A stretch of DNA of 64,000 bases from Collinsella sp. (lineage in GTDB: Bacteria; Actinomycetota; Coriobacteriia; Coriobacteriales; Coriobacteriaceae). The stretch is from positions 186,001 to 250,000 of the forward strand of contig JAGZSF010000010.1 of the NCBI GenBank assembly GCA_018381235.1. The letters run 5' to 3'. Shown here piece after piece: positions 8,894-16,566 of the stretch (its first letter is position 1; each line of letters starts with the position of its first letter). The notes beneath the pieces were generated by a model. It did no database searches, was not told the origin of the DNA, and saw only the letters and a program-made list of their open reading frames with translations. The translations under genes were made by a program, and so were the position numbers.

Positions 8894-10588
8894 CTATTTG
8901 GCCAGCTCCTGAACGATCCAGTCAATTGCACCTTCGGGATCGTTGGTAAGGTCGATATACTCCTTGCCCCTTGTGGTGAGCAGTTTAATTCCAAGGCGAT
9001 CGGTATCGGCCTTCATAGCGTCATAGTACATGCGTGCCTGGGGTGCCAGAACAATCACGTTGTACTGATCCATCGTCTCATAGTGGCTTCCGTACGCACC
9101 GGACTGAGAAACCAGATCGATACCCTTAGCAGCGGCACCTTCGCGAAGAGCATTTGCCAAGAGAGTCGAAGTGCCGGCACCCTGGCAAAGCACAAGCACG
9201 CGGATCTGCTCCGCCTTGTCCTTTACCGCCTCGAGAGCTTTTGCGACATTTTCCTGTGCGGCAATAGCATCTGCATCCGAGGTTCCTGCAGTCTCCTTTG
9301 CAGACTCTTCCAAACAAAGCTGATGGTCATACGCCTTGCAGAACGGATAGTAAATCACAAAGTCAACGACCAACAGCACTGCCATCAATACGAGAGAACG
9401 CAGATCGAGACCCGTGGTGAGGAATGCACCGATTGGGCCGGGAAGCGCCCACGGCATGGTATACATGGGGGCGTTCATTCCAATGACGTCAATGAAAAAT
9501 TTACCGATAATGGCGTTGACCATAGGAGCCACTAGGAAGGGCACGAACATATAGGGATTGAGAACAATCGGCATACCGAAGATAACGGGCTCGTTAACTC
9601 CAAAAATCACCGGGATAATCGATGCCTTGCCCATGGCTTTAAGCTGCTTGGAGCGCATAAACATGATCAGGATAATAGGAACGATGAACGTGCAGCCAGA
9701 ACCGCCCAGACCGCCGATGAAGCTTGTAAAGTCCTGCGTGAGAGCAATTGACGGGTGTCCACCTGCTTGGAAAACCTCAAGATTGGTAACGGTATTGCCG
9801 TAGAGCGCAGCATTGATCGGACTCATGACAACCGAAGCACCGTGGATACCCATAAATTGGAAAAGTGCGACCGCGCCTTCGATAAGCGCCATGCCAGGAT
9901 AGGTGTCAACCGCGGAGAACAGCGGCGAGATGAGAGCGGATACCAAATTGGCGAACGGCACAGCAAGCAGCTTGCGGCTCGCAAGATCGATAAAAGCGCA
10001 CGCAAGGATCGAAAACCCAAATGCAAAGATATCGCGAAAACTCTGCGCAATAGAGCCAGGGACCTCTTTGGGGAGCTTGATCGTCACATTATGGCTAATG
10101 CACACCTTATAGATATTAACGGTCAAGAATGCGGCTACGAACGCAGCGAGAAAACCCTTGGTTCCCATATAGCCGGTTTCAAAAACAGATGTATCTGCTC
10201 CGCCAATCGAGACAACATCGTTCGTCACCGATAGTAAGAGCATGCCGCACATGGCACAAACCATGCACGAGGTGGGGTTGAGAGATTTACCCGAAGGCAT
10301 GCGACGGTTCATCGACATGGCAAGTGAGCTCGCCGTGGTGCCGGCCACCATAATGCCAAGAAGTCCCATGGTATATGCATAGATTTTATTGAAGAAATCC
10401 AGCACCTCAGGCGGAAGCGTGATGCCTACATAGGCAGGGAGCGTCGAAAGAAGAAGGAACAGGCTCGAGAACAGCACAATTGGCATATTCGAGAGAAAGC
10501 CATCCTTGATCGCCACCAGATAAATGTTCCTCGAGATTTTGTCGAAGAGGGGCTGGTGTTTTTCAAGGAATTTGACGATAGCGTCCAT
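8894..10588 (-). CDS. Lactose-type PTS EIICB transporter (paralogue 3)
   Basis: Membrane sugar permease fused to EIIB, 564 residues, the same architecture as the genes at 182 and 3481. EIIC fills about residues 1-420, and EIIB about 460-564 with phospho-Cys near residue 468 in VLVLCQGAGTST. The ATG at 10588 follows AAAGGATG and begins MDAIVKFLEKHQ exactly like the paralogues; an ATG 15 bases upstream lacks an RBS. It has clearly diverged from paralogues 1 and 2 (for example GQSGAY and QARMYYDAMK), so its sugar may differ. No glycosidase or EIIA is adjacent. It is divergent from the PEP-mutase-like gene and the GntR/UTRA regulator, which probably controls it. Confidence 0.9.
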   Translation of the reverse strand: MDAIVKFLEKHQPLFDKISRNIYLVAIKDGFLSNMPIVLFSSLFLLLSTLPAYVGITLPPEVLDFFNKIYAYTMGLLGIMVAGTTASSLAMSMNRRMPSGKSLNPTSCMVCAMCGMLLLSVTNDVVSIGGADTSVFETGYMGTKGFLAAFVAAFLTVNIYKVCISHNVTIKLPKEVPGSIAQSFRDIFAFGFSILACAFIDLASRKLLAVPFANLVSALISPLFSAVDTYPGMALIEGAVALFQFMGIHGASVVMSPINAALYGNTVTNLEVFQAGGHPSIALTQDFTSFIGGLGGSGCTFIVPIILIMFMRSKQLKAMGKASIIPVIFGVNEPVIFGMPIVLNPYMFVPFLVAPMVNAIIGKFFIDVIGMNAPMYTMPWALPGPIGAFLTTGLDLRSLVLMAVLLVVDFVIYYPFCKAYDHQLCLEESAKETAGTSDADAIAAQENVAKALEAVKDKAEQIRVLVLCQGAGTSTLLANALREGAAAKGIDLVSQSGAYGSHYETMDQYNVIVLAPQARMYYDAMKADTDRLGIKLLTTRGKEYIDLTNDPEGAIDWIVQELAK

Positions 10589-10944
10589 AACACATCCTTT
10601 CATGATTCCCGGGCACGTAACGATTTATCCGGACTCAACCGTCGTCGTCCCCGTTTGTATCCACTTATGTAAGTGAATACGTTCTTGTGCGAAATGTAAT
10701 ATCATTTGCGCGATTTGTCATAACCAATTCTTTTTCCGCTTTGTTGATATGTCAAGAATTCAAATACTTATTCGGTGAACGGTAGCTGATTACTATAAGG
10801 TTTTCCCAGCTAAAGACTATTTTCCCTGAGCAGTACTATAAGTTTGCAACCGTTCACCGATTGGATATAACATATTGAATATATTGTTGTAACAATATTA
10901 GAGACAATGTCACAAGCCTGTCGTTCTAGTCAAAGGAAGTAACA
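10589..10944. promoter_or_regulatory. Divergent control region of EIICB paralogue 3 and the PEP-mutase-like gene
   Basis: AT-rich compared with the genes around it. It holds an inverted pair of the PTS-locus motif, CGGTGAACGGT at 10773-10783 and ACCGTTCACCG at 10849-10859, and a direct repeat ACTATAAG (10792 and 10834). AAGGAAG precedes the plus-strand start. No gene is seen. Confidence 0.6.
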
Positions 10945-11718
10945 ATGCCCAAACGATTACTGAACATGTCCGCATCCGATTTTGCCGCCACGTCACCCAT
11001 GGATCTAAAACAGGCAATTCTGGCTTCCGAGGGACGTACCATCATGGCGGAAAACGTACCCTCTTCCCAATTTCTCGGCGGCGTTACTAATGCAGAAATC
11101 GAACGTGCCGCAGGTGCCGACCTGCTTCTGTTTAACGCGCTCGATGTGTTCGATCCAGTTATTGCCGGTATTCCAGATGATCTCAATGAAAACCCGGTCA
11201 CTTGGGTGAAGCGAGCATGTGGAAGGCCCATTGGCGTCAATCTGGAGCCAGTTGATAACGAGGCAGAGATGTCTGAATCCCGAACGGAAATCCCCATGGG
11301 TCGTCGCGTCTCTCCCAAGACCTTAGAAAAGGCTAACGAACTCGGATTTGATTTTATCTGCCTGACGGGCAACCCTGGAACCGGCGTCTCCAACGATGCA
11401 ATCGCCCATTCGATTAAACTCTCCAAAGAGCATTTCAATGGCCTGGTCATAGCCGGAAAAATGCATGGAGCGGGCGTTGCTGAACCTGTCATGACGCTCG
11501 AAATTGCGCGCAAGTTTGTTGACCTCGGCGTCGATATCCTTCTGGTGCCAGCCCCCTACACCGTCCCTTGCTTCCAAGAAGCAGACCTGCGCGCCATCGT
11601 AGACTTTGTACGATCCCACAACGTAGGCAAGTCGCCCCAGAATATCTTCACGCTCGGACAAGCCCTTCGTGGATACAGGCATCAGATCGTCATGCTGAGC
11701 CGCTCTGTGATACGTTAA
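10945..11718 (+). CDS. PEP-mutase-like TIM-barrel protein (DUF7916 type), internally deleted
   Basis: From memory of the family, this resembles the DUF7916 proteins, often labelled HAD-like or PEP phosphonomutase-like, which sit beside PTS genes in Firmicutes and have no firm function. Signature stretches are ILASEGRTIMAENV, GADLLLFNALDVFDPV, GRPIGVNLEPVD and ELGFDFICLTGNPGTGV. The 257 residues are about 45 fewer than I recall. The sequence passes from VDFVRSHNVG directly to PQNIFTLGQALRG in frame, without the usual SAIGTSQ to HIGDAGYGG stretch. That points to an in-frame deletion that may have inactivated the protein. It probably forms an operon with the GntR gene 54 bases downstream. Confidence 0.6.
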   Translation: MPKRLLNMSASDFAATSPMDLKQAILASEGRTIMAENVPSSQFLGGVTNAEIERAAGADLLLFNALDVFDPVIAGIPDDLNENPVTWVKRACGRPIGVNLEPVDNEAEMSESRTEIPMGRRVSPKTLEKANELGFDFICLTGNPGTGVSNDAIAHSIKLSKEHFNGLVIAGKMHGAGVAEPVMTLEIARKFVDLGVDILLVPAPYTVPCFQEADLRAIVDFVRSHNVGKSPQNIFTLGQALRGYRHQIVMLSRSVIR

Positions 11719-11790
11719 GGTTACCTTGCCCACGTTACATCCCGACTGAGGCAACCATCAGGTATAACCAACATGCAAACTGAGGCTCTA

Positions 11791-12510
11791 ATGCTCGATA
11801 CACACGAAAAACGGCCACTCTATTTACAGCTCACCGACGCGCTGCTCAAGCAGATCGTCGATGAATATCAAGCAGACGATAAACTTCCAACAGAAATGGA
11901 ACTCTGCGACGAATACGCCGTAAGCAGAACAACCGTCCGACTTGCCATGAGTGAGCTGGAGCGTCGTGGAAGTATCTATCGAATCCAAGGTAAGGGATCG
12001 TTTGTTGCACCGAAACGCGTTAGCGAGCTCAATTCACTTTTAGACTTTGACTTTGCAAGCCATTGCGATGGCGTTGATCCGGATGCCATCACCAAACATT
12101 TCGGCGGCCTCACATCAGGTCGTCCAATTTCCGTAATGATGCTCCAACAATTTGGATGTCAAAGTCGCGATGAAATTCAGCGTCTTGAATTGACCTACGA
12201 ACTTGAAGGCAGCTTCATAGGCGCTGATACGTTCTTCATTTCAAAGTCGCGCGTTCCGAATAACCAGTTAGATTTTCAGGCATTTAGCAGAATCATGGAC
12301 GACTTGTCCAAGTCTATCCAATCTGTTAGGGAAAGCTATAGAGCACGTCAGCTTAGCGATTCCGAAGCCAGTAATTATGGTGTTGCAAAACTTCCGGTCA
12401 TCGAACTGACTCATTATGCTTACGACTCCGGAGGCAAACTAATCTCAATTGTCTGCCGCACCGTCTTAACTGGGCGGGTCCCTTATCAAAACTTTATTTT
12501 CAAGTCCTAA
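11791..12510 (+). CDS. GntR/HutC family regulator (UTRA domain)
   Basis: Transcription factor of 239 residues. The N-terminal winged helix (about residues 5-70: PLYLQLTDALLKQIVDEY, LPTEMELCDEYAVSRTTVRLAM) is followed by a UTRA effector domain ending in a VIELTHYAYDSGG-type strand. An ATG at 11773 is possible, but the one at 11791 follows GAGG and places the HTH at the usual distance. It is downstream of the PEP-mutase-like gene and probably regulates that gene and the divergent EIICB at 8894. The ligand would be a phosphosugar. Confidence 0.85.
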   Translation: MLDTHEKRPLYLQLTDALLKQIVDEYQADDKLPTEMELCDEYAVSRTTVRLAMSELERRGSIYRIQGKGSFVAPKRVSELNSLLDFDFASHCDGVDPDAITKHFGGLTSGRPISVMMLQQFGCQSRDEIQRLELTYELEGSFIGADTFFISKSRVPNNQLDFQAFSRIMDDLSKSIQSVRESYRARQLSDSEASNYGVAKLPVIELTHYAYDSGGKLISIVCRTVLTGRVPYQNFIFKS

Positions 12511-12526
12511 TGTTCTTTTTCTTTTG

Positions 12527-12581
12527 TCTCGATCTGTAACACGTAGCCGAGTTTTTAAGTCCTAACCGTTACAGATCGAGA
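12527..12581. repeat. 55-nt palindromic repeat, family A, copy 5
   Basis: Opens TCTCGATCTGTAACA and closes CGTTACAGATCGAGA, 17 bases after the GntR stop. Its partner starts 81 bp later. Confidence 0.9.
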
Positions 12582-12607
12582 CAAACAAGGTAGACCACGC
12601 CGAATTG

Positions 12608-12662
12608 TCTCAATCTGTAACACTAAGACCGGTTTTGGACGTCTAGATGTTACAGGTTGAGA
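12608..12662. repeat. 55-nt palindromic repeat, family A, copy 6
   Basis: Opens TCTCAATCTGTAACA and closes TGTTACAGGTTGAGA. Its centre matches copy 4 (GGACGTCTAGA against GACCGTCTAGA), so the second member of two pairs belongs to one sub-type. Confidence 0.9.
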
Positions 12663-12782
12663 CGATTTGATTGTGGGGTCCTCATTTGCGCGTCATATTG
12701 CGTAGCGCTGACGCGCTGGTTTCCACAATGACAGGAGGTAAAAGTCCTCCCGCATCGCCTGTTGGCAATCCCGTAGCGTTAG

Positions 12783-13547
12783 CTAGCAGATGACCTGTGT
12801 GTGCTCCTCGATGGCGGCGCGGTCCTCGACCGAGATACTCGGCTCGCACACCACGGCGTCCAAACTGTCCAGGCGACAGAAGGTGTAGAAGTCGCGCTTG
12901 CCGATCTTGCTGGAGTCGGCAATCAGATAGCGCGAGTCGGCCTTGCTAAAGGCGAGCTGCTGGATGCGGCCCTCTTCCATGTTAGACGTAGACACGTCGC
13001 CGTCCAAAATGCCGTTGGCACCGATAAAGGCTGCATCGATGCCCAGCGCACGCAAGGTATCCTCGGCCGTGGGGCCCACAAAGGCGGCAGTGCGGCGGCG
13101 GTACACGCCGCCCACCAGGCACAGTTCGCAGTCTTCGCGCGCCTCGAGCAGGTTAAACACCGAAAGCGAATTGGTCACAATGCGCAGGCGAAACGCCGGC
13201 AGCATCGAGGCCATCTGCTCAACCGTGGTGCCCGTGCCCAAAAAGATGGTCGAGCCTTCCTCGATAAGCTCCACAGAACGGCGCGCAATCTGCAACTTTT
13301 CCTCGGCATGCTTCGTGCGCTTTTCGCTGTGCGAATACTCATGGCGCAGCATAGCGTGTGGACGGCCCTGTGCACTGCGGGCTCCGCCGTGCACGCGCTC
13401 GATCTCGCCCAGGCTCGCAAGCTCCTCAAGGTCACGGCGGATCGTCATATCCGAGACACCTAACGCATCCGAAATCTCCTTGACCGAGACCGTTCCCTGT
13501 TCCTCGAGCAGCTGCCGAACCTTATCCTGTCGCTCCGCTTTAATCAC
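12783..13547 (-). CDS. DeoR family sugar regulator (LacR-like)
   Basis: Repressor controlled by a phosphosugar. Residues about 1-55 are the DeoR HTH (ERQDKVRQLLEEQGTVSVKEISDALGVSDMTIRRDLEEL), with the family signature RVHGGA after it. The rest is the ISOCOT effector fold with LGTGTTVEQM, VTNSLSVF and GANGILDG. I prefer the GTG at 13547, which follows GAGGA and matches the usual N-terminus; a GTG 27 bases upstream has no RBS. It is divergent from galM, whose promoter is in the shared spacer. A decayed second copy lies at 8393-8735. LacR-type proteins respond to tagatose-6-P, which fits the pathway encoded nearby. Confidence 0.88.
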   Translation of the reverse strand: MIKAERQDKVRQLLEEQGTVSVKEISDALGVSDMTIRRDLEELASLGEIERVHGGARSAQGRPHAMLRHEYSHSEKRTKHAEEKLQIARRSVELIEEGSTIFLGTGTTVEQMASMLPAFRLRIVTNSLSVFNLLEAREDCELCLVGGVYRRRTAAFVGPTAEDTLRALGIDAAFIGANGILDGDVSTSNMEEGRIQQLAFSKADSRYLIADSSKIGKRDFYTFCRLDSLDAVVCEPSISVEDRAAIEEHTQVIC

Positions 13548-13752
13548 GATGAGTCCTCGCTGTTCCACGCTCACGTCAATTCAAACAATAACGAACAAAT
13601 TGTATCAGACTCGCGCGCGTCAGAAATGAACGCCCGCACAGCTCCAATCATCACTTTTTTGAGAAAAATACCCCCTGCTTTAGTGGGGTGTAGTGATAAT
13701 CTCGCCTGTTCGCGCTACAGTTTGTCCGAAATACCTCGATGTTAGGAACCAA

Positions 13753-14805
13753 ATGATCACTTCCGAGCTTTTCGGCACCGCGCCGTGCGGTACCCCCGTT
13801 CATCGCTACACCCTCAACGGGCCCGAGATCTGCGTTCGCATTATGGACTATGGCGCCACCGTGCTGGGTATCGATGTGCCCGACATTCCCGGCAACGTGC
13901 GCGATGTGGTGCTGGGCTTCGATAAGCTCGAGGATTACTTTGACAACCCCGCCTGCTTTGGCGCGACCATCGGCCCCGTGGCAAACCGCACCGCGGGCGC
14001 CACGATCACCATCGACGGCACGGACTGGCATATGCCGGCCAACGAGGGCGTCAACAACCTGCACAGCGATCTTGAGCACGGCCTGCACAAGCGCGTATGG
14101 GATGTTGAGCTCGACGAGGTCCACAATGCCGTGCGCATGACCACCTCGCTTGAGGATGGCGAGCTGGGCCTACCCGGCAACCGCACCTTTACGGCCGTGT
14201 TTACCGTGACGCGCACCGGCGTCTTTCGTGTCGAGTATGGCTGCGAGAGCGACCGCGCCACCTACGTGTCCATGACCAACCACACGTACTTCAACCTTGC
14301 CGGCCATAACGCCGGCATGGACTGCGAACATTTCTTTGTCGCCAACGCTGCCCATTACCTGCCCATTAACGAGCAGAACATCCCCACCGGCGAGATCGCT
14401 CCGGTCGAGGGCACGCCGTTTGACTTCCGCGAGCTGCGTCCCGTCGCTCCCGGCATGGAGGCCGACGATCCGCAGATTAAGCAGGCCCGTGGCTACGATC
14501 ACTGTCTGTGCATCGATGGCTATCAGTACGGCCGTAATCTGCGCCGCGCCCTGCACGTCGAGGAGATGTGGACCGGTCGTGAGCTGGACTACTACACCAC
14601 CGCCCCGGGCGTGCAGCTCTACACCGGCAACTGGCTGGGCGACGAGCACGCCAAGGACGATGCTAACTATGGCTGGGGCGCCGGCTTTGCTCTCGAGGCC
14701 GAGATGTACCCCGACACGCCGCACCAGCCGTTGTTCCCGCAGGGCATTGTGGGCCCGGGTCACCCCTACAGCAATGTGATCGAATACCACTTTATGAGGC
14801 ACTAA
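13753..14805 (+). CDS. galM: Aldose 1-epimerase (galactose mutarotase)
   Basis: Interconverts alpha and beta anomers of galactose or related sugars in the cytoplasm. The 350-residue protein spans the galactose-mutarotase beta-sandwich with VANRTAGATITIDG, a catalytic His in NHTYFNL and a late GFALEAEMYPDTPHQ motif bearing the catalytic Glu. The ATG at 13753 follows AGGA and starts at the expected place; an in-frame ATG 60 bases upstream lies in the promoter region. It is divergent from the DeoR gene and ends at a strong terminator. Confidence 0.93.
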   Translation: MITSELFGTAPCGTPVHRYTLNGPEICVRIMDYGATVLGIDVPDIPGNVRDVVLGFDKLEDYFDNPACFGATIGPVANRTAGATITIDGTDWHMPANEGVNNLHSDLEHGLHKRVWDVELDEVHNAVRMTTSLEDGELGLPGNRTFTAVFTVTRTGVFRVEYGCESDRATYVSMTNHTYFNLAGHNAGMDCEHFFVANAAHYLPINEQNIPTGEIAPVEGTPFDFRELRPVAPGMEADDPQIKQARGYDHCLCIDGYQYGRNLRRALHVEEMWTGRELDYYTTAPGVQLYTGNWLGDEHAKDDANYGWGAGFALEAEMYPDTPHQPLFPQGIVGPGHPYSNVIEYHFMRH

Positions 14806-14831
14806 GCCCACAACGCAACATATCGCACAGC

Positions 14832-14866
14832 AGCGCCCGCCGGCACCACCGCCGACGGGCGCTTTA
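14832..14866 (+). terminator. Terminator after galM
   Basis: Stem AGCGCCCGCCGGC / GCCGACGGGCGCT (14832-14844, 14851-14863), followed by TTTACT. It may also serve the minus-strand EIIB gene ending at 14890. Confidence 0.75.
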
Positions 14867-14870
14867 CTAC

Positions 14871-14901
14871 CTAGTCATTGGGGACGTTCTTAAATGACTA
14901 G
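14871..14901. repeat. REP-like hairpin overlapping the EIIB 3' end
   Basis: Nine-bp perfect arms CTAGTCATT and AATGACTAG around GGGGACGTTCTTA. The right arm is also the last codons and stop of the EIIB gene. The GGGGACG core resembles REP elements of tyrosine-transposase type as I recall them. Confidence 0.55.
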
Positions 14902-15369
14902 TTGGATGGGGTCGGGATTGGAGCTGGGGAGATAACGGATTTCTAGTTCTATGCCGAGTTCTTGCAGCTCTTTGAAGGCGGCGATGTCCGTATTGTCTAC
15001 GGCAACGGCAGGAGTTGCGGAGCGCTTGCCCTCACCCGCCCGCATATGGCCAATGCTGATCTTGGTAATGGGCACACCGCCCTTGACCAGCGCAAGCGCA
15101 TCAGCGGGTGAGGCCACCATGATCAGAATTAACTGGCGCGGCGTTGCGGTATGAATGATGTCGATGATCCTTTGCACCGAGAAAAACCGCGTCCAAACGC
15201 CTTCCGGCGCCGCCACCCTCATGGGTGCCCATTGGCGCGAATCTGCCGCGATCTCATCGTTGACGATTAAAACAAGGTTGGAACCCACGGCTTCGTTCCA
15301 CAGCTCAACGTCTTGCCCGTAAATGAAACGGTCATCGATACGCGTGAGAAGGATCTTGGGTTGAGCCAT
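14890..15369 (-). CDS. Orphan mannose-family PTS EIIB-like protein lacking the active-site His
   Basis: A 159-residue homologue of AgaV at 25378 over its whole length (ILLTRID near the start, GGVPI.K..IG.M in the middle, AFKELQELGIELEIR at the end). In active EIIBs the loop reads RLxHGQ, with His phosphorylated by EIIA. Here it reads RFIYGQ, and codon TAC at 15319-15321 places Tyr17 where AgaV has His17. The protein should be unable to carry phosphate. No EIIA, EIIC or EIID lies beside it. It may have become a sensor, a regulator or a dominant partner of the Aga complex, or be decaying. The ATG at 15369 matches the AgaV start. Confidence 0.85.
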   Translation of the reverse strand: MAQPKILLTRIDDRFIYGQDVELWNEAVGSNLVLIVNDEIAADSRQWAPMRVAAPEGVWTRFFSVQRIIDIIHTATPRQLILIMVASPADALALVKGGVPITKISIGHMRAGEGKRSATPAVAVDNTDIAAFKELQELGIELEIRYLPSSNPDPIQLVI

Positions 15370-15458
15370 GGCTGCCCCATTCTGTTTGAGACCCATACGA
15401 GCGGGACATCACGTTTCCAATATTAGTGCATTTAAAGTGAGAAAAGCCGTCAGAACAC

Positions 15459-15487
15459 TTGCGCGGATTTGCGATGTCCCGTATCAT
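15459..15487 (+). promoter_or_regulatory. Promoter of tRNA-Thr
   Basis: A -35 box TTGCGC (15459-15464) and -10 box TATCAT (15482-15487), 17 bases apart, 39 bases before the tRNA. Confidence 0.6.
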
Positions 15488-15526
15488 AGACAGCCGTTGA
15501 CGTCTCAGTTGCGTCACCACATGGCC

Positions 15527-15602
15527 GCCAGCGTAGCTCAGTTGGTAGAGCACCGCTCTCGTAAAGCGGGGGTCACCGGTTCGAGCCCGGTCGCTGGCTC
15601 CA
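15527..15602 (+). tRNA. tRNA-Thr(CGT)
   Basis: Seventy-six bases with a seven-bp acceptor stem GCCAGCG/CGCTGGC, D arm GCTCAGTTGGTAGAGC, anticodon stem CCGCT/AGCGG with loop CTCGTAA (anticodon CGT, reading ACG), T arm with GGTTCGAGCCC, and encoded CCA. It is a single tRNA with its own promoter and terminator. Confidence 0.96.
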
Positions 15603-15613
15603 TTGCACAAGAT

Positions 15614-15637
15614 AGCCGCCTTCGGGCGGCTTTTTTG
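15614..15637 (+). terminator. Terminator after tRNA-Thr
   Basis: GCCGCC-TTCG-GGCGGC hairpin followed by six T residues. Confidence 0.85.
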
Positions 15638-15847
15638 TTACCGATTTCAGGCGCACATCCGCCGGAATTCGCCCACTCGGTGGACTTCGGGTTTAATGCT
15701 TAGGGGCGGGGATTTACCAAAGTGAAATTTTAATGAAAAGAAACCCAGCTGCAACAATTGCCATGGCGAGGGCTCGAATTGGCCATATAGATCTAAAATA
15801 GTCACGATACCTTCTCTTTTGCTGGAACGATATATCTATACAAGGTT

Positions 15848-16039
15848 GTGAGCGGAAAACAAAAATACGTCGATTGCTATCCGACAAACGGGTCTGGAAT
15901 TGCATTCACCGGCATTTCGGGGCAGATTGATACACATGTACGAAAGGGAACCTATGTGGTGCGTTGGGTTGGAGCTGCTGCAGGCCCGATATGGATTGCG
16001 GTCTTGCGCCCCGATGTCCAAATAGGTTTCTCTCTCTAG
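15848..16039 (+). CDS. Small ORF, possible remnant, upstream of 16054 gene
   Basis: A 63-codon frame from a GTG without a good RBS, overlapping nothing known. The peptide (GIAFTGISGQIDTHVRKGTYVVRWVG) looks like the end of a beta-rich protein rather than random sequence, and the stop is 14 bases before the next start. It may be a partner of the following gene or the tail of a lost gene. I do not recognise it. Confidence 0.25.
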   Translation: MSGKQKYVDCYPTNGSGIAFTGISGQIDTHVRKGTYVVRWVGAAAGPIWIAVLRPDVQIGFSL

Positions 16040-16053
16040 ACGGGAAGTTGCTC

Positions 16054-16419
16054 ATGGACGCCATATATGACGGAGATGACTGGGTCGATCATTATACTTG
16101 GCGCCTGGTCGGCTCGAACGACAATGGGGATGTGGTGTTTGATGGACTATGTCCAAAGCATCTCCATCCTTTTGTCTCGTCGTTAATTGAGAGTTCCGCT
16201 CGTGTTGCCCCCTACAGCTCGGCATCGCTTCATGATACGGACGTTTTGAAGACCATAAGGGAATCAATTGACGATGGCACGATGAGCGGCCCGCTGTTTT
16301 CTCGGCTTGTGGGGCTAGATGAGATTGGCTCGAAACGACTGCTTGCGGGCGAAAAAGTGGAACTCACTTATCGGTCGATGATTTCAATCCTGCGGCTAGC
16401 CGATGTTCTTCGCAAATAA
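16054..16419 (+). CDS. Small protein of unknown function
   Basis: A 121-residue acidic protein starting at ATG after GGAAG. It begins with MDAIYDGDDWVDHYTWRLVG and ends with a helical region (LDEIGSKRLLAGEKVELTYRSMISILRLADVLRK) that could be a small HTH or pairing helix. The DNA around it is less GC-rich than the neighbouring genes, which suggests acquisition. The small frame just upstream could be a partner, giving a toxin-antitoxin-like layout, but no known family was recognised. Confidence 0.45.
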   Translation: MDAIYDGDDWVDHYTWRLVGSNDNGDVVFDGLCPKHLHPFVSSLIESSARVAPYSSASLHDTDVLKTIRESIDDGTMSGPLFSRLVGLDEIGSKRLLAGEKVELTYRSMISILRLADVLRK

Positions 16420-16457
16420 ATCCAAGCAAAACGCCGCCGGCAACTCCCCTACTCAAC

Positions 16458-16508
16458 AAAAAAGCCCCGCCAACCGCAATCCCCAAGGGAACCGCGATTA
16501 ACGGGGCT
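16458..16508 (-). terminator. Terminator of the lacX-lacC-yhcH operon
   Basis: Stem AGCCCCG/CGGGGCT with an inner CCGC/GCGG pairing, followed on the minus strand by TTTTTTGTTG. Confidence 0.75.
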
Positions 16509-16566
16509 CAAGCGCGCTCCTCAATGGAATCACGTCATCAGACGAGCAGCTCAGCCGAGCAGTGCG

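Noticed and set aside
2042..12662. A CRISPR array made from the regularly spaced family A repeats
   Set aside because: Only two units per locus, units are palindromic over 55 bases and not identical, spacers are related to each other, and no cas gene is present.
13651..14124. Minus-strand frame of 157 codons at the galM start
   Set aside because: Antisense to the conserved N-terminus of galM and lacking an RBS.
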